Positions 35,801 to 47,186 of a DNA stretch of 64,000 bases are shown in pieces. Source of the DNA: Rhynchonema sp. JSB1_4 (taxonomy: Eukaryota > Nematoda > Chromadorea > Monhysterida > Xyalidae). The notes below the pieces were generated by a model. That model was not told the DNA's origin, did no database searches, and saw only the letters and a list, made by a program, of their open reading frames with translations. How positions within the stretch are numbered: position 1 is the stretch's first letter; each line of letters begins with the position of its first letter. A program made the translations under genes and the position numbers. Location of the stretch: the NCBI GenBank assembly GCA_030248065.1, contig JASAMV010004258.1:62001-126000 (forward strand). Direction: 5' to 3'.

Positions 35801-38800
35801 AACCAATACGCAAATGTCTCATTTTTGCACAAGGGAGGGAAAAATTACCCTGCGCACCTGATCTATTGATTGCCGTTGTTCCGTTCTGCTCGCTCGATCC
35901 GGATCGCCACAACGGCTCCAAGGTGGCAATGCAGGCGGATTCCGCCTAGCTCTGTGAAATCAAGAACAACGTTAATGCGCAAGTGACTAATTTGTGTGAT
36001 GGGAAGGCAAACACCCGGCGTACGTGATCTATTGATTGCCGTTCCTCCGTCGTGCTCATTCGATCCGGATCGCCATGAAGAGTCCACGGTGGCAATGCAG
36101 GCGGATTCCGCCTAGCTCTATAAAACCAAAGCGCAAATGTCTCAGTTTTGCACAATGGAGGGAAAAATTGCTCTGCGCACCTGGTCTATTGATTGCCGTT
36201 GTTCCGTTCTGCTCGCTCGATCCGGATCGCCACAACGGCTCCAAGGTGGCAATGCAGGCGGATTCCGCCTAGCTCTGTGAAATCAAGAACAACGTTAATG
36301 CGCAAGCAACTAATTTGTGTGATGGGAAGGCAAACACCCGGCGTACCTGATCTATTGATTGCCGTTCCTCCGTCGTGCTCATTCGATCCGGATCGCCATG
36401 AAGTGTCCACGGTGGCAATGCAGGCGGATTCCGCCTAGCTCTATAAAACCAAAGCGCAAATGTCTCAGTTTTGCACAAGGGAGGGAAAAATTGCTCTGCG
36501 CACCTGGTCTATTGATTGCCGTTGTTCCGTTCTGCTCGCTCGATCCGGATCGCCACAACGGCTCCAAGGTGGCAATGCAGGCGGATTCCGCCTAGCTCTG
36601 TGAAATCAAGAACAACGTTAATGCGCAAGTAACTAATTTGTGTGATGGGAAGGCAAACACCCGGCGTACCTGATCTATTGATTGCCGTTCCTCCGTCGTG
36701 CTCATTCGATCCGGATCGCCATGAAGAGTCCACGGTGGCAATGCAGGCGGATTCCGCCTAGCTCTATAAAACCAAAGCGCAAATGTCTCAGTTTTGCACA
36801 AGGGAGGGAAAAATTGCTCTGCGCACCTGGTCTATTGATTGCCGTTGTTCCGTTCTGCTCGCTCGATCCGGATCGCCACAACGGCTCCAAGGTGGCAATG
36901 CAGGCGGATTCCGCCTAGCTCTGTGAAATCAAGAACAACGTTAATGCGCAAGCAACTAATTTGTGTGATGGGAAGGCAAACACCCGGCGTACCTGATCTA
37001 TTGATTGCCGTTCCTCCGTCGTGCTCATTCGATCCGGATCGCCATGAAGTGTCCACGGTGGCAATGCAGGCGGATTCCGCCTAGCTCTATAAAACCAAAG
37101 CGCAAATGTCTCAGTTTTGCACAAGGGAGGAAAAAATTGCTCTGCGCACCTGGTCTATTGATTGCCGTTGTTCCGTTCTGCTCGCTCGATCCGGATCACC
37201 ACAACGGGTCCAAGGTGGCAATGCAGGCGGATTCCGCCTAGCTCTGTGAAATCAAGAACAAAGTTAATGCGCAAGTAACTAATTTGTGTGATGGAAAGGC
37301 AAACACTCGGCGTACCTGATCTATTGATTGCCGTTCCTCCGTCGTGCTCATTAGATCCGGATCGCCATGAAGTGTCCACGGTGGCAATGCAGGCGGATTC
37401 CGCCTAGCTCTATAAAACCAAAGCGCAAATGTCTCAGTTTTGCACAAGGGAGGGAAAAATTGCTCTGCGCACCTGGTCTATAGATTGCCGTTGTTCCGTT
37501 CTGCTCGTTCGATCCGGATCGCCACAACGGCTCCAAGGTGGCAATGCAGGCGGATTCCGCCTAGCTCTGTGAAATCAAGAACAAGGTTAATGCGCAAGTA
37601 ACTAATTTGTGTGATGGGAAGGCAAACACCCGTCGTACCTGATCTATTGATTGCCGTTCCTCCGTCGTACTCATTCGATCCGGATTGCCATGAAGGGTCC
37701 ACTTAGACAATGCAGGCGGATTCCGCCTAGCTCTACAAAACTAATGCGCAAATACTGTACTTCATTTTTTTCACGAGGGAAAAATTATCCTGCGTACCTA
37801 GTCTATTGATTGCAGTGGTTCCGTTCTGCTCGCTCGATCCGGATCGCCACAACGGCTCCAAGGTGGCAATGCAGGCGGATTCCGCCTAGCTCTGTGAAAT
37901 CAAGAACAAGGTTAATGCGCAAGTAACTAATTTGTGTGATGGAAAGGCAAACACCCGGCGTACCTGATCTATTGATTGCCGTTCCTCCGTCGTGCTCATT
38001 CGATCCGGATCGCCATGAAGAGTCCACGGTGGCAATGCAGGCGGATTCCGCCTAGCTCTATAAAACCAATGCGCTAATGTCTCATTTTTGCACAAGGGAG
38101 GGAAAAATTACCCTGCGCACCTGGCCTATTGATTGCCGTTGTTCCGTTCTGCTCGCTCGATCCGGATCGCCACAACGGCTCCAAGGTGGCAATGCAGGCG
38201 GATTCCGCCTAGCTCTGTGAAATCAAGACCAAGGTTAATGCGCAAGTAACTAATTTGTGTGATGGGAAGGCAAACACCCGGCGTACCTGATCTATTGATT
38301 GCCGTTCCTCCGTCGTACTCATTCGATCCGGATCGCCATGAAGGGCCCATTGAGGGAATGCAGGCGGATTCCGCCTAGCTCTATGAAACCAACACCCTGC
38401 GCACCTTGTCTGTTGATTGCCGTTGCTCCGTGCTGCTCGATCGATCCGGATTGCCATGAAGGGTCCACTTAGACAATGCAGGCGGATTCCGCCTAGCTCT
38501 GTAAAACCAATACGCAAATGTCTCATTTTTGCACAAGGGAGGGAAAAATTACCCTGCGCACCTGATCTATTGATTGCCGTTGTTCCGTTCTGCTCGCTCG
38601 ATCCGGATCGCCACAACGGCTCCAAGGTGGCAATGCAGGCGGATTCCGCCTAGCTCTGTGAAATCAAGAACAACGTTAATGCGCAAGTGACTAATTTGTG
38701 TGATGGGAAGGCAAACACCCGGCGTACGTGATCTATTGATTGCCGTTCCTCCGTCGTGCTCATTCGATCCGGATCGCCATGAAGAGTCCACGGTGGCAAT

Positions 38801-41345
38801 GCAGGCGGATTCCGCCTAGCTCTACAAAACTAATGCGCAAATACTGTACTTCATTTTTTCACGAGGGAAAAATTATCCTGCGTACCTAGTCTATTGATTG
38901 CAGTGGTTCCGTTCTGCTCGCTCGATCCGGATCGCCACAACGGCTCCAAGGTGGCAATGCAGGCGGATTCCGCCTAGCTCTGTGAAATCAAGAACAAGGT
39001 TAATGCGCAAGTAACTAATTTGTGTGATGGGAAGGCAAACACCCGGCGTACCTGATCTATTGATTGCCGTTCCCCCGTCGTGCTCATTCGATCCGGATCG
39101 CCATGAAGAGTCCACGGTGGCAATGCAGTTGGATTCCGCCTAGCTCTATAAAACCAATGCGCTAATGTCTCATTTTTGCACAAGGGAGGGAAAAATTACC
39201 CTGCGCACCTGGTCTACTGATTGCCGTTGTTCCGTTCTGCTCGCTCGATCCGGATCGCCACAACGGCTCCAAGGTGGCAATGCAGGCGGATTCCGCCTAG
39301 CTCTGTGAAATCAAGACCAAGGTTAATGCGCAAGTAACTAATTTGTGTGATGGGAAGGCAAACACCCGGCGTACCTGATCTATTGATTGCCGTTCCTCCG
39401 TCGTACTCATTCGATCCGGATCGCCATGAAGGGCCCATGGAGGGAATGCAGGCGGATTCCGCCTAGCTCTATAAAACCAACACCCTGCGCACCTGGTCTA
39501 TTGATTGCCGTTGCTCCGTGCTGCTCGATCGATCCGGATTGCCATGAAGGGTCCACTTAGACAATGCAGGCGGATTCCGCCTAGCTCTGTAAAACCAATA
39601 CGCAAATGTCTCATTTTTGCACAAGGGAGGGAAAAATTACCCTGCGCACCTGATCTATTGATTGCCGTTGTTCCGTTCTGCTCGCTCGATCCGGATCGCC
39701 ACAACGGCTGCAAGGTGGCAATGCAGGCGGATTCCGCCTAGCTCTGCGAAATCAAGAACAACGTTAATGCGCAAGTGACTAATTTGTGTGATGGGAAGGC
39801 AAACACCCGGCGTACCTGATCTATTGATTGCCGTTCCTCCGCCGTGCTCATTCGATCCGGATCGCCATGAAGAGTCCACGGTGGCAATGCAGGCGGATTC
39901 CGCCTAGCTCTACAAAACCAAAGCGCAAATGTCTCAGTTTTGCACAAGGGAGGGAAAAATTGCTCTGCGCACCTGATCTATTGATTGCCGTTGTTCCGTT
40001 CTGCTCGTTCGATCCGGATCGCCACAACGGCTCCAAGGCGGCAATGCAGGCGGATTCCGCCTAGCTCTGCGAAATCAAGAACAACGTTAATGCGCAAGTG
40101 ACTAATTTGTGTGATGGGAAGGCAAACACCCGGCGTACCTGATCTATTGATTGCCGTTCCTCCGCCGTGCTCATTCGATCCGGATCGCCATGAAGAGTCC
40201 ACGGTGGCAATGCAGGCGGATTCCGCCTAGCTCTACAAAACCAAAGCGCAAATGTCTCAGTTTTGCACAAGGGAGGGAAAAATTGCTCTGCGCACCTGAT
40301 CTATTGATTGCCGTTGTTCCGTTCTGCTCGCTCGATCCGGATCGCCACAACGGCTCCAAGGTGGCAATGCAGGCGGATTCCGCCTAGCTCTGCGAAATCA
40401 AGAACAACGTTAATGCGCAAGTGACTAATTTGTGTGATGGGAAGGCAAACACCCGGCGTACCTGATCTATTGATTGCCGTTCCTCCGCCGTGCTCATTCG
40501 ATCCGGATCGCCATGAAGAGTCCACGGTGGCAATGCAGGCGGATTCCGCCTAGCTCTACAAAACCAAAGCGCAAATGTCTCAGTTTTGCACAAGGGAGGG
40601 AAAAATTGCTCTGCGCACCTGATCTATTGATTGCCGTTGTTCCGTTCTGCTCGTTCGATCCGGATCGCCACAACGGCTCCAAGGCGGCAATGCAGGCGGA
40701 TTCCGCCTAGCTCTGTGAAATCAAGAACAAGGTTAATGCGCAAGTAACTAATTTGTGTGATGAGAAGGCAAACACCCGGCGTACCTGATCTATTGATTGC
40801 CGTTCCTCCGTCGTGCTCATTCGATCCGGATCGCCATGAAGGGCCCATGGAGGGAATGCAGGCGGATTCCGCCTAGCTCTATAAAACCAACACCCTGCGC
40901 ACCTGGTCTATTGATTGCTGTTGCTCCGTGCTGCTCGATCGATCCGGATTGCCATGAGGGGTCCACTCAGACAATGCAGGCGGATTCCGCCTAGCTCTAC
41001 AAAACTAATGCGCAAATACTGTACTTCATTTTTTCACGAGGGAAAAATTATCCTGCGTACCTGGTCTATTGATTGCAGTGGTTCCGTTCTGCTCGCTCGA
41101 TCCGGATCGCCACAACGGCTCCAAGGTGGCAATGCAGGCGGATTCCGCCTAGCTCAGTGAAATCAAGAACAAGGTTAATGCGCAAGTAACTAATTTGTGT
41201 GATGGGAAGGCAAACACCCGGCGTACCTGATCTATTGATTGCCGTTCCTCCGTCGTGCTCATTCGATCCCGATCGCCATGACTGCTCCGGCAAAATCAAG
41301 GTGAAAAAATCAAGAGCCTGGGCACCTGGCAATGTGCGCCTTCCA
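29860..41345. repeat. Satellite DNA array, 323-bp unit with higher-order structure
   Basis: About 35 units in head-to-tail order. The basic unit is about 323 bp and is a dimer of two related half-units (about 160 bp each); both carry GCAATGCAGGCGGATTCCGC and the palindrome GATCCGGATC. One half continues TGAAATCAAGAACAA, the other ATAAAACCAAAGCGCAAATG. Some units are 441 bp because an extra 118-bp half-unit is inserted (starting near 33,364, 35,422, 38,126, 39,214 and 40,624). Blocks recur at about 2,058 bp (33,041 to 35,099) and at 2,704 bp (35,099 to 37,803, the same block plus two units). AGGCGGA-T-TCCGCCT is a 15-bp dyad found in every half-unit. Open frames appear on both strands only because units are alike; 323 is not a multiple of three. 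Confidence 0.95.
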
Positions 41346-42541
41346 ATTCCGTAACGTCGTGTTAAGTCTTGCAGAAGAGAATATGCGCAAACAACTAATC
41401 TTTTAGTGAAAAGGTATGCGGCCGTTGCGACGCACGGTTTTCGTGCTTTCTTCTAATCGATACCGTAACCCGAGCCACGACAGCTTCGATCAGCAGCATC
41501 ACCATTTCTGACCATCATTCTGATCCTAGTCATCGTGGTGATGTGGACGTCACGATGACTTGATCGAAGTCGTGTTCCAGGCCAGTTGGATGTCGTCGAA
41601 GTCGATGATGAAAGTCGTCAGGCAAGAAAATCAAATGAATGAATTCAGAAAGTTTGGCGTCGCTCTTTCTTATATGTACATATTTTAAATTAAGCTCTTT
41701 CCTTTCCACATTCCACGCTGCTGAAATCAATCAGTGAATGACTTTTGCAAAAACAGGATGTGTGGAACCGAAGTCAGAAACTGACATGCTTTTCAATTCC
41801 CGCGCGTGTACTGTCACCTGCGTACACCTATAGCATAGGGGCGAAATAGACCATAGCCCATACTCTGTCAGAATAGCCCTGTCTGGGCTTTTCTTCGTTG
41901 CGCTGGGCTATTTTCTCAGCAAACCGCTCGATTAAAATGCTTGTTGTCGAAACGGGAAGCGAAGGGATCCTAAACTCGCAAGGTTTGCACACCTAAACTT
42001 CATATAAAACAAGCAGTGGATAAAACCGATTTTAAATTCTACCTGAAACCTGCGTACTCACTTAGTGTAAAATATGAGAATGGGAATTACCCATTACTGC
42101 ATGTTGTCAGATGATGGCTGACCTGACAGTCGATATCGCAATCCAACCCAATCTGTAAAGTAACCAAAAGGGAACCGGAACAAACCAAAGAGAAAGAATT
42201 GAAAATGGAAAGAACACACCACCCACCCACCGCAAAAAAGTAAAAAAACCTAAATTCAAGGGAGATCTATTAATTTACTGGCTGTATTTTGGGGATAGTT
42301 GCAATTTTTCCGGAACAATATATTTACTAAAAAACCGTTTTTTTTCGGAAAAAAACATTTTTTCCCATATTTTTCCGATTTCCGAACCAAATTTGGGCAC
42401 CACCGGCAGTGGTGGCAGGCCAATCGACCCAAGATACCCTAGGGGGGAGGTTTCGAAGTTACTCGAGATACCACTGGCCCAGAGGCTACCTAAGAAACCC
42501 CTGTGGTCCTTCAAAAGGCGAAAAATTGCCGTTATCTCGAA
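41346..42541. other. Spacer between satellite and transposon nest
   Basis: No gene is recognised. From about 42,390 the sequence resembles 45,125-45,260 (GGTGGCAGGCCAATCGACCC and TTCAAAAGGCGAAAAA blocks), so the right part is already transposon-derived. Confidence 0.5.
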
Positions 42542-42885
42542 CAGTGTAGTGGCAGGCAGATGGTTGCAAGGTACCCTTGGGGGGGGGGGGTGGATCCAGA
42601 TGGTTGCAAGGTACCCCCCTACCCAGCCTTCGGAAGGTTGCAAGGTACCCCTTGGGTCCGAAAAAAGGGCGTTTTTTGCATGCATTATACTGCAAAATTG
42701 GCCAAAAAATTGGTACTTTTTTCGATTTTGGCCGAAAATTTGCCTAAAATAGCTATAATATGGAGGTTTGCGCGCGGAGCGCGCGATTTTTGGGGTTTTG
42801 AGGTCGAGAAATACCCATTTTTGCCTATGAAAACCATAAATTGATGGTTGCAAGGTACCCTCCGGGATGGTTGCAAGGTACCTAC

Positions 42886-43766
42886 CAGAGGTCGCAATCG
42901 GGCCGGCCCGACCTCGGGCCGGGCCGGGCCGGGCCGGGCTGAGCCGGGCCGGGCCGCGAGTTTGGGCTTTTGGCTCGGGCCGGGCCGGGCCGGGCCGCGA
43001 TTTGGGCCTTTTGGCTCGGGCCGGGCCGGGCCGGGCCGGAGATTTGGAGGGTCGGGCCGGGCCGGGCCGGGCACCCCGGCCCGAAGCTTCTGAAGTGACT
43101 TATTTTACTGAAAAAGTAGGGTTTTTTTGTCCAAAATACTAAAATTTCTGACGGATTCAGCAAGTAAGTGATCAGTATTGTCCAGTGGTGTGGCTACCCA
43201 GGCGTGCAATCAACCTACTGTACCACCAGAAAGGCCTGAAATCAACCTACCTACTGTACCGACCGGCCGAGCTAGGGGGGGAACAAAATTTTTTATGTCC
43301 AAGTTTAGATGAAAATGTACTCTAAAACCCTCAAAATTTTTCGATTATTTGGAATGAAAAATATGGATTTTATACCATTTTGAGCCAAAAATAGCAACCT
43401 ACTGTACCAGCCGGGGGCGGCGACCTACCTACTGTACCAGGATGGCGCGTCATCTACCTATTGTACCTAGGGGGGACCCCCAGCCACACCATTGGTATTG
43501 TCTATCTGGCGACTTTTTCATGGAAAACAATGAAATTTCAACAAAAAAATTGATTTAAAAATCGCAAAAATTATGACAAAAATTGGGTTAAAATCTGAGC
43601 CAAAAATTCGGGCCGGGCCGGGCCGGGCCGGGCCGGAAATTTGGGGGTTCGGGCCGGGCCGGGCCGGAGATTTGGGGGTACGGGTCGGGCCGGGCCGGGC
43701 CGGGCCGGAGATTTGGGGGCTCGGGCCGGGCCGGGCCGGCCAAACCCGGCCCGATTGCGGCCTCTG
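42886..43766. mobile_element. hAT-type MITE with GGGCC-repeat arms, nested inside the outer element
   Basis: The ends CAGAGGTCGCAATCGGGCC and CCCGATTGCGGCCTCTG are flanked by GTACCTAC (42878-42885 and 43767-43774). Both arms hold long (GGGCC)n tracts (42,905-43,080 and 43,610-43,750). It is interrupted by the element at 43,183-43,494. Confidence 0.88.
43183..43494. mobile_element. Innermost hAT-type MITE
   Basis: The ends CAGTGGTGTGGCTACCC and CAGCCACACCATTG are flanked by GTATTGTC on both sides (43175-43182 and 43495-43502). The interior repeats CTACTGTACC-type phrases. A relative in the other orientation lies at 44,385-44,730. Confidence 0.88.
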
Positions 43767-44019
43767 GTACCTACCCTTCCCCCCCCATCCCCCCCAAGGG
43801 GTGGTTGCAAGGTACCTACCCCTCAGGGGGGGGAATCCCCCCCCATCCCCCCCGCCACTACACTGATCTCGAACCCCCAAATCTCCGGCCCGGCCCGGCC
43901 CGAACCTCCAAATCTCCGGCCCGGCCCGGCCCGATTTTTTGGCTCAGATTTTAACCCAATTTTTGTCATAATTTTTGCGATTTTTGAATCTATTTTTTTG
44001 GTTGAAAATAAATTGTTTT

Positions 44020-44376
44020 CAGAGGTCGCAATCGGGTCGGCCCGTCCTCGGCGGGGCGGCAACTTACTGTACCACTAAAAATGTGGGGCGTCAATCTACC
44101 TACCTACTGTACCTAGGGGGACCCCACCCCCTGCTGCACCATTGGTATTGTCTATCTGACGACTTTTCAAGGAAAAAAAATGAATTTTCAACCAAAAAAA
44201 TAGGGTGAAAAAATTGAAAAAATTATGACAAAAATTGGGTTAAAATCTGAGCCAAAAAATCGGGCCGGGCCGGGCCGGAGATTTCGGGGTACGGGTCGGG
44301 CCGGGCCGGGCCGGGCCGGAGATTTGGGGGCTCGGGCCGGGCCGGGCCGGCCAAACCCGGCCCGATTGCGACCTCT
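44020..44376. mobile_element. Short hAT-type MITE of the GGGCC-arm family
   Basis: The ends CAGAGGTCGCAATCGGG and CCCGATTGCGACCTCT are flanked by ATTGTTTT (44012-44019 and 44377-44384). It is an internally rearranged relative of the element at 42,886, retaining one edge (GCACCATTG then GTATTGTC) of an element like that at 43,183. Confidence 0.8.
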
Positions 44377-44384
44377 ATTGTTTT

Positions 44385-44730
44385 CAATGGTGTGGCTGGG
44401 GGTGGGGCCCCCTTAGGTACAGTAGGTAGGTAGATTGACGCGCCGCGCCATCCTGGTACAGTAGGCAGGTAGCCGCCCCCGGCTGGTACAGTAGGTTAGG
44501 TTGTTATTTTTGGCTCAAAATCGTACAAAATCGATATTTTTCACTCCAAATAGGCGAAAAAAAGCGCGCCGCGCGCGAAATTGGCGTTTTAGAGCACATT
44601 TTCATCAAAATTTAGACATAAAAAATTTTGTTCCCCCTAGCTCGGCTGGTATAGCAGAGCAGGTAGGTTGATTGCAGGCCTTTCTGGTGGTACAGTAGGT
44701 TGATTGCACGCTTGGGTAGCCACACCACTG
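44385..44730. mobile_element. hAT-type MITE, relative of the element at 43,183, reverse orientation
   Basis: The ends CAATGGTGTGGCTGGGGG and GGGTAGCCACACCACTG are flanked by ATTGTTTT (44377-44384 and 44731-44738). The left flank is shared with the preceding element, so the same octamer occurs three times. A GCGC-rich palindromic block (GCGCGCCGCGCGC) lies inside. Confidence 0.85.
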
Positions 44731-45474
44731 ATTGTTTTCCATGAAAAAGTCGTCAGATAGACAATACTGATCACTTTACTTCCCGAATCCGTCAGAAATT
44801 TTAGTATTTTTTGACAAAAAACCCTACTTTTTCAGTAAAATAAGTCACTTCAGAAGCTTCGGGCCGGGGTGCCCGGCCCGACCGTCCAAATCTCCGGCCC
44901 GGCCCGGCCCGAGCCAAAAGCCCAAAATCGCGGCCCGGCGCGATTGCGACCTCTGGCCTAAAATGACTATTTTTTGGGTGTTTGCGCGATTTTTAGGGGT
45001 TCGATTTTTTAGGTCGAATAACACCTATTTTTGCCTTTGAAAAGCATAAATGTACTTGCTCGAGATAGATACCCTTCCCCCCATCCCCCCTGTGCAGTGT
45101 AGTTCCTGGGGGCTAGGGGGGTCCCCCCGGTCAGTGTGGTGGCAGGCCAATCGACCCAAGATACCCTACGGGGGAAGGTTTCGGACTTACTCGAGATACC
45201 CCCCAGAGGCTACCCAAGATACCCCTATGGTCCGTCAAAAGGCGAAAAAAGGCCGTTTTTTGCATGCAATTTTAGTGCAAAATTGGCCTAAAAATGGGTA
45301 TTTTTTGACATTTTTGCCGAAAATTGGCCCAAAATGACAATTTTGGGGTGTGAGCGCGCGATTTTTGGGGGTCCCGAGGTCGAAAAACACCTATTTTTGC
45401 CTTTGAAAACCATAAATCTGCTTACTCGAGATACCCTTTGGGGTCGGCTCGAGATAGATACCCTTCCCCCCATC

Positions 45475-45903
45475 CAGTGTTGGAGGTGGGGGGGGGGGTT
45501 TGGGGGGGGGGGGTAGCCCCCCCAGTACAGTAGGTATCCGCCCTCGCCGGGTACTGGTGGTATCCCCCCGAGGTATGGCATGGTACAGTAGGTATCCCCC
45601 CCGATTTTCACCCCGGTACAGTAGGTATCCCCCCCCGATTTTGCCCAAAAAGTGCCAATTTTTGACCAAAATGGCAAAATTAGTGTAAAATCGGTGGTTT
45701 TTGCCTCAAATTACCCAAAATTCCACGTTTTCACACGATTCCACACACAATAAACACATTAAAAATTTTCACCCCAAAACCTAACCCCCTCAAGCCCCCC
45801 TAGGTACATAACCCCCCCCAGGCCATCGGCTGTGGTACAGTAGGTATCCCCCTCTCTGAGCGCGGTACAGTAGGTATCCCCCTCCAGAGTACCTCCAACA
45901 CTG
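45475..45903. mobile_element. hAT-type MITE with GTACAGTAGGTATCC repeats
   Basis: The ends CAGTGTTGGAGGT and ACCTCCAACACTG are exact inverted repeats, flanked by CCCCCATC (45467-45474 and 45904-45911). The phrase GTACAGTAGGTATCC recurs at least five times in both halves. No coding capacity. Confidence 0.88.
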
Positions 45904-45911
45904 CCCCCATC

Positions 45912-46479
45912 CCCCCTAAGGGTTGACTCGAGATAGATACCCCTTACCCTCAGGGGGGGAATCCCCCCATCCCCCCCAGCTACTACAGTGCCCCTGGTAC
46001 ACTAACCGCCGCGACCAAGGTACACTAGTACACTAACCGCCGCGCCAGGTACACTAACCGCCTCAATTTTTGCCTAAAATAGGCATTTTTAGACATAAAA
46101 TTTGCATTTTTAGGCCTAAAATGGGTGATTTTTAGGTCGATGTTGTCAAAAGTCGCCAAAATACCCTTATTATGGAGAATTTTTTCCAAAAAGGGCAAAA
46201 AATCGGTCAAATTTTCTACCTCAAAAAGTGACTTTTTCCTAAATTTGGGTCTTCCCCCCCCTTCCCCCCAGGGAGGTACACTAACCGCCGCACGGAAAAA
46301 AGGGGGTAGGTACACTAACCGCCGCGCCGGACCAGGAACTACACTGCCCCTGAGGGTTGACTCGAGATAGGTAGATCACCCAGGATTTTTCCACCTGTGT
46401 ACCCTACCCGCCCCGCCAAGGTAGCCACAGCACTGCCCTCCATGGTACGCCTGCTCCCCTGCCCCTGTTTCCCTCCGGG
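45912..46479. repeat. Further transposon fragments of the same group
   Basis: Repeated GGTACACTAACCGCC phrases and an intact right terminus (CCAGGAACTACACTG, ending at about 46,346) are present. A matching left terminus (CAGTGTAGTTCCTGG) stands at about 45,094. Flanks CCCCTGTG and CCCCTGAG differ at one base, so these may be the two ends of one larger element that holds the one at 45,475; this is an inference. Confidence 0.5.
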
Positions 46480-46877
46480 CAGTGTAGTTCCTGGGGGGAG
46501 GGGGGACCCCCCTAAGGTACACTACACTGATTTCCCCGACCAAGGTACCTACACTAGTACACTAATTTTCCCTCCGCGGATACACTAATTTCTCCAATTT
46601 TTGCGTAAAATGGCCATTTTTAGGCCTAAAATGGGTATTTTTAGGCCTAAAATGTGTGATTTTCAGGTCAATGTTCTCAAAGTCGCCAAAATACCCTTTT
46701 TATGAAGAATTTTTTCCAAAAAGGGGTAAAAATAGGTCAAATTTTCTACCTCAAAAAGTGACTTTTTCCTGATTTTGGATCTCCCCCCCCCTTCCCCCCC
46801 AGGGAGGTACACAAATTTCCCCTCCGAAAAAGTAGGGAGGTACACTAATTTCCCCCGCCGGACCAGGAACTACACTG
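46480..46877. mobile_element. hAT-type MITE
   Basis: The ends CAGTGTAGTTCCTGGGG and CCAGGAACTACACTG are flanked by CCTCCGGG (46472-46479 and 46878-46885). Its ends match the element in the anoctamin intron at 62,835, although their interiors differ. Confidence 0.88.
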
Positions 46878-47186
46878 CCTCCGGGTACGTCTGATCCCCC
46901 AATTTTTGCCTAAAATAGGCAAATTTTGGTCTAAAATAGGCATTTTTAGCCATAAAATGTGTGATTCCTGGGTCAATGTTGTCAAAAATCGCCAAAATGC
47001 CCTTCTCATTGAGATTTTTTCCGAAAAGGGGCCAAAAATGGGTTAAATTTTTTTTTCAAAAATGGGTCAAAATTTGGCGAAAGCTGTTCGTTCCCAGCTC
47101 CGCCCCCGCTCAATAGTACGTATTCCCCCACAAACAAATGTATTGGAAGCATTAAAGTATATCGTTTTCCTGTGTCCCAGTTTTTT

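Larger units (their letters stand above)
42542..43865. mobile_element. Outer hAT-type MITE of a three-level nest
   Basis: The ends CAGTGTAGTGGCAGGC and GCCACTACACTG are flanked by the 8-bp duplication ATCTCGAA (42534-42541 and 43866-43873). Its interior carries repeated GGTTGCAAGGTACC phrases near the ends, which could be subterminal transposase sites. It contains the elements at 42,886-43,766 and 43,183-43,494. Confidence 0.85.

Noticed and set aside
29860..41345. Dozens of 60-138 residue open frames on both strands of the satellite
   Set aside because: They recur only because units are near identical. Frames on both strands persist equally, and the 323-bp period is not a multiple of three.
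29860..41345. CRISPR-like regular repeat array
   Set aside because: Units are 323 bp with no short-repeat/variable-spacer pattern, and the surrounding genes are spliced animal genes.
42880..44420. Gly/Ala/Pro/Arg-rich open frames
   Set aside because: They are read-through of (GGGCC)n transposon arms, open in several frames, with no start or splice context.
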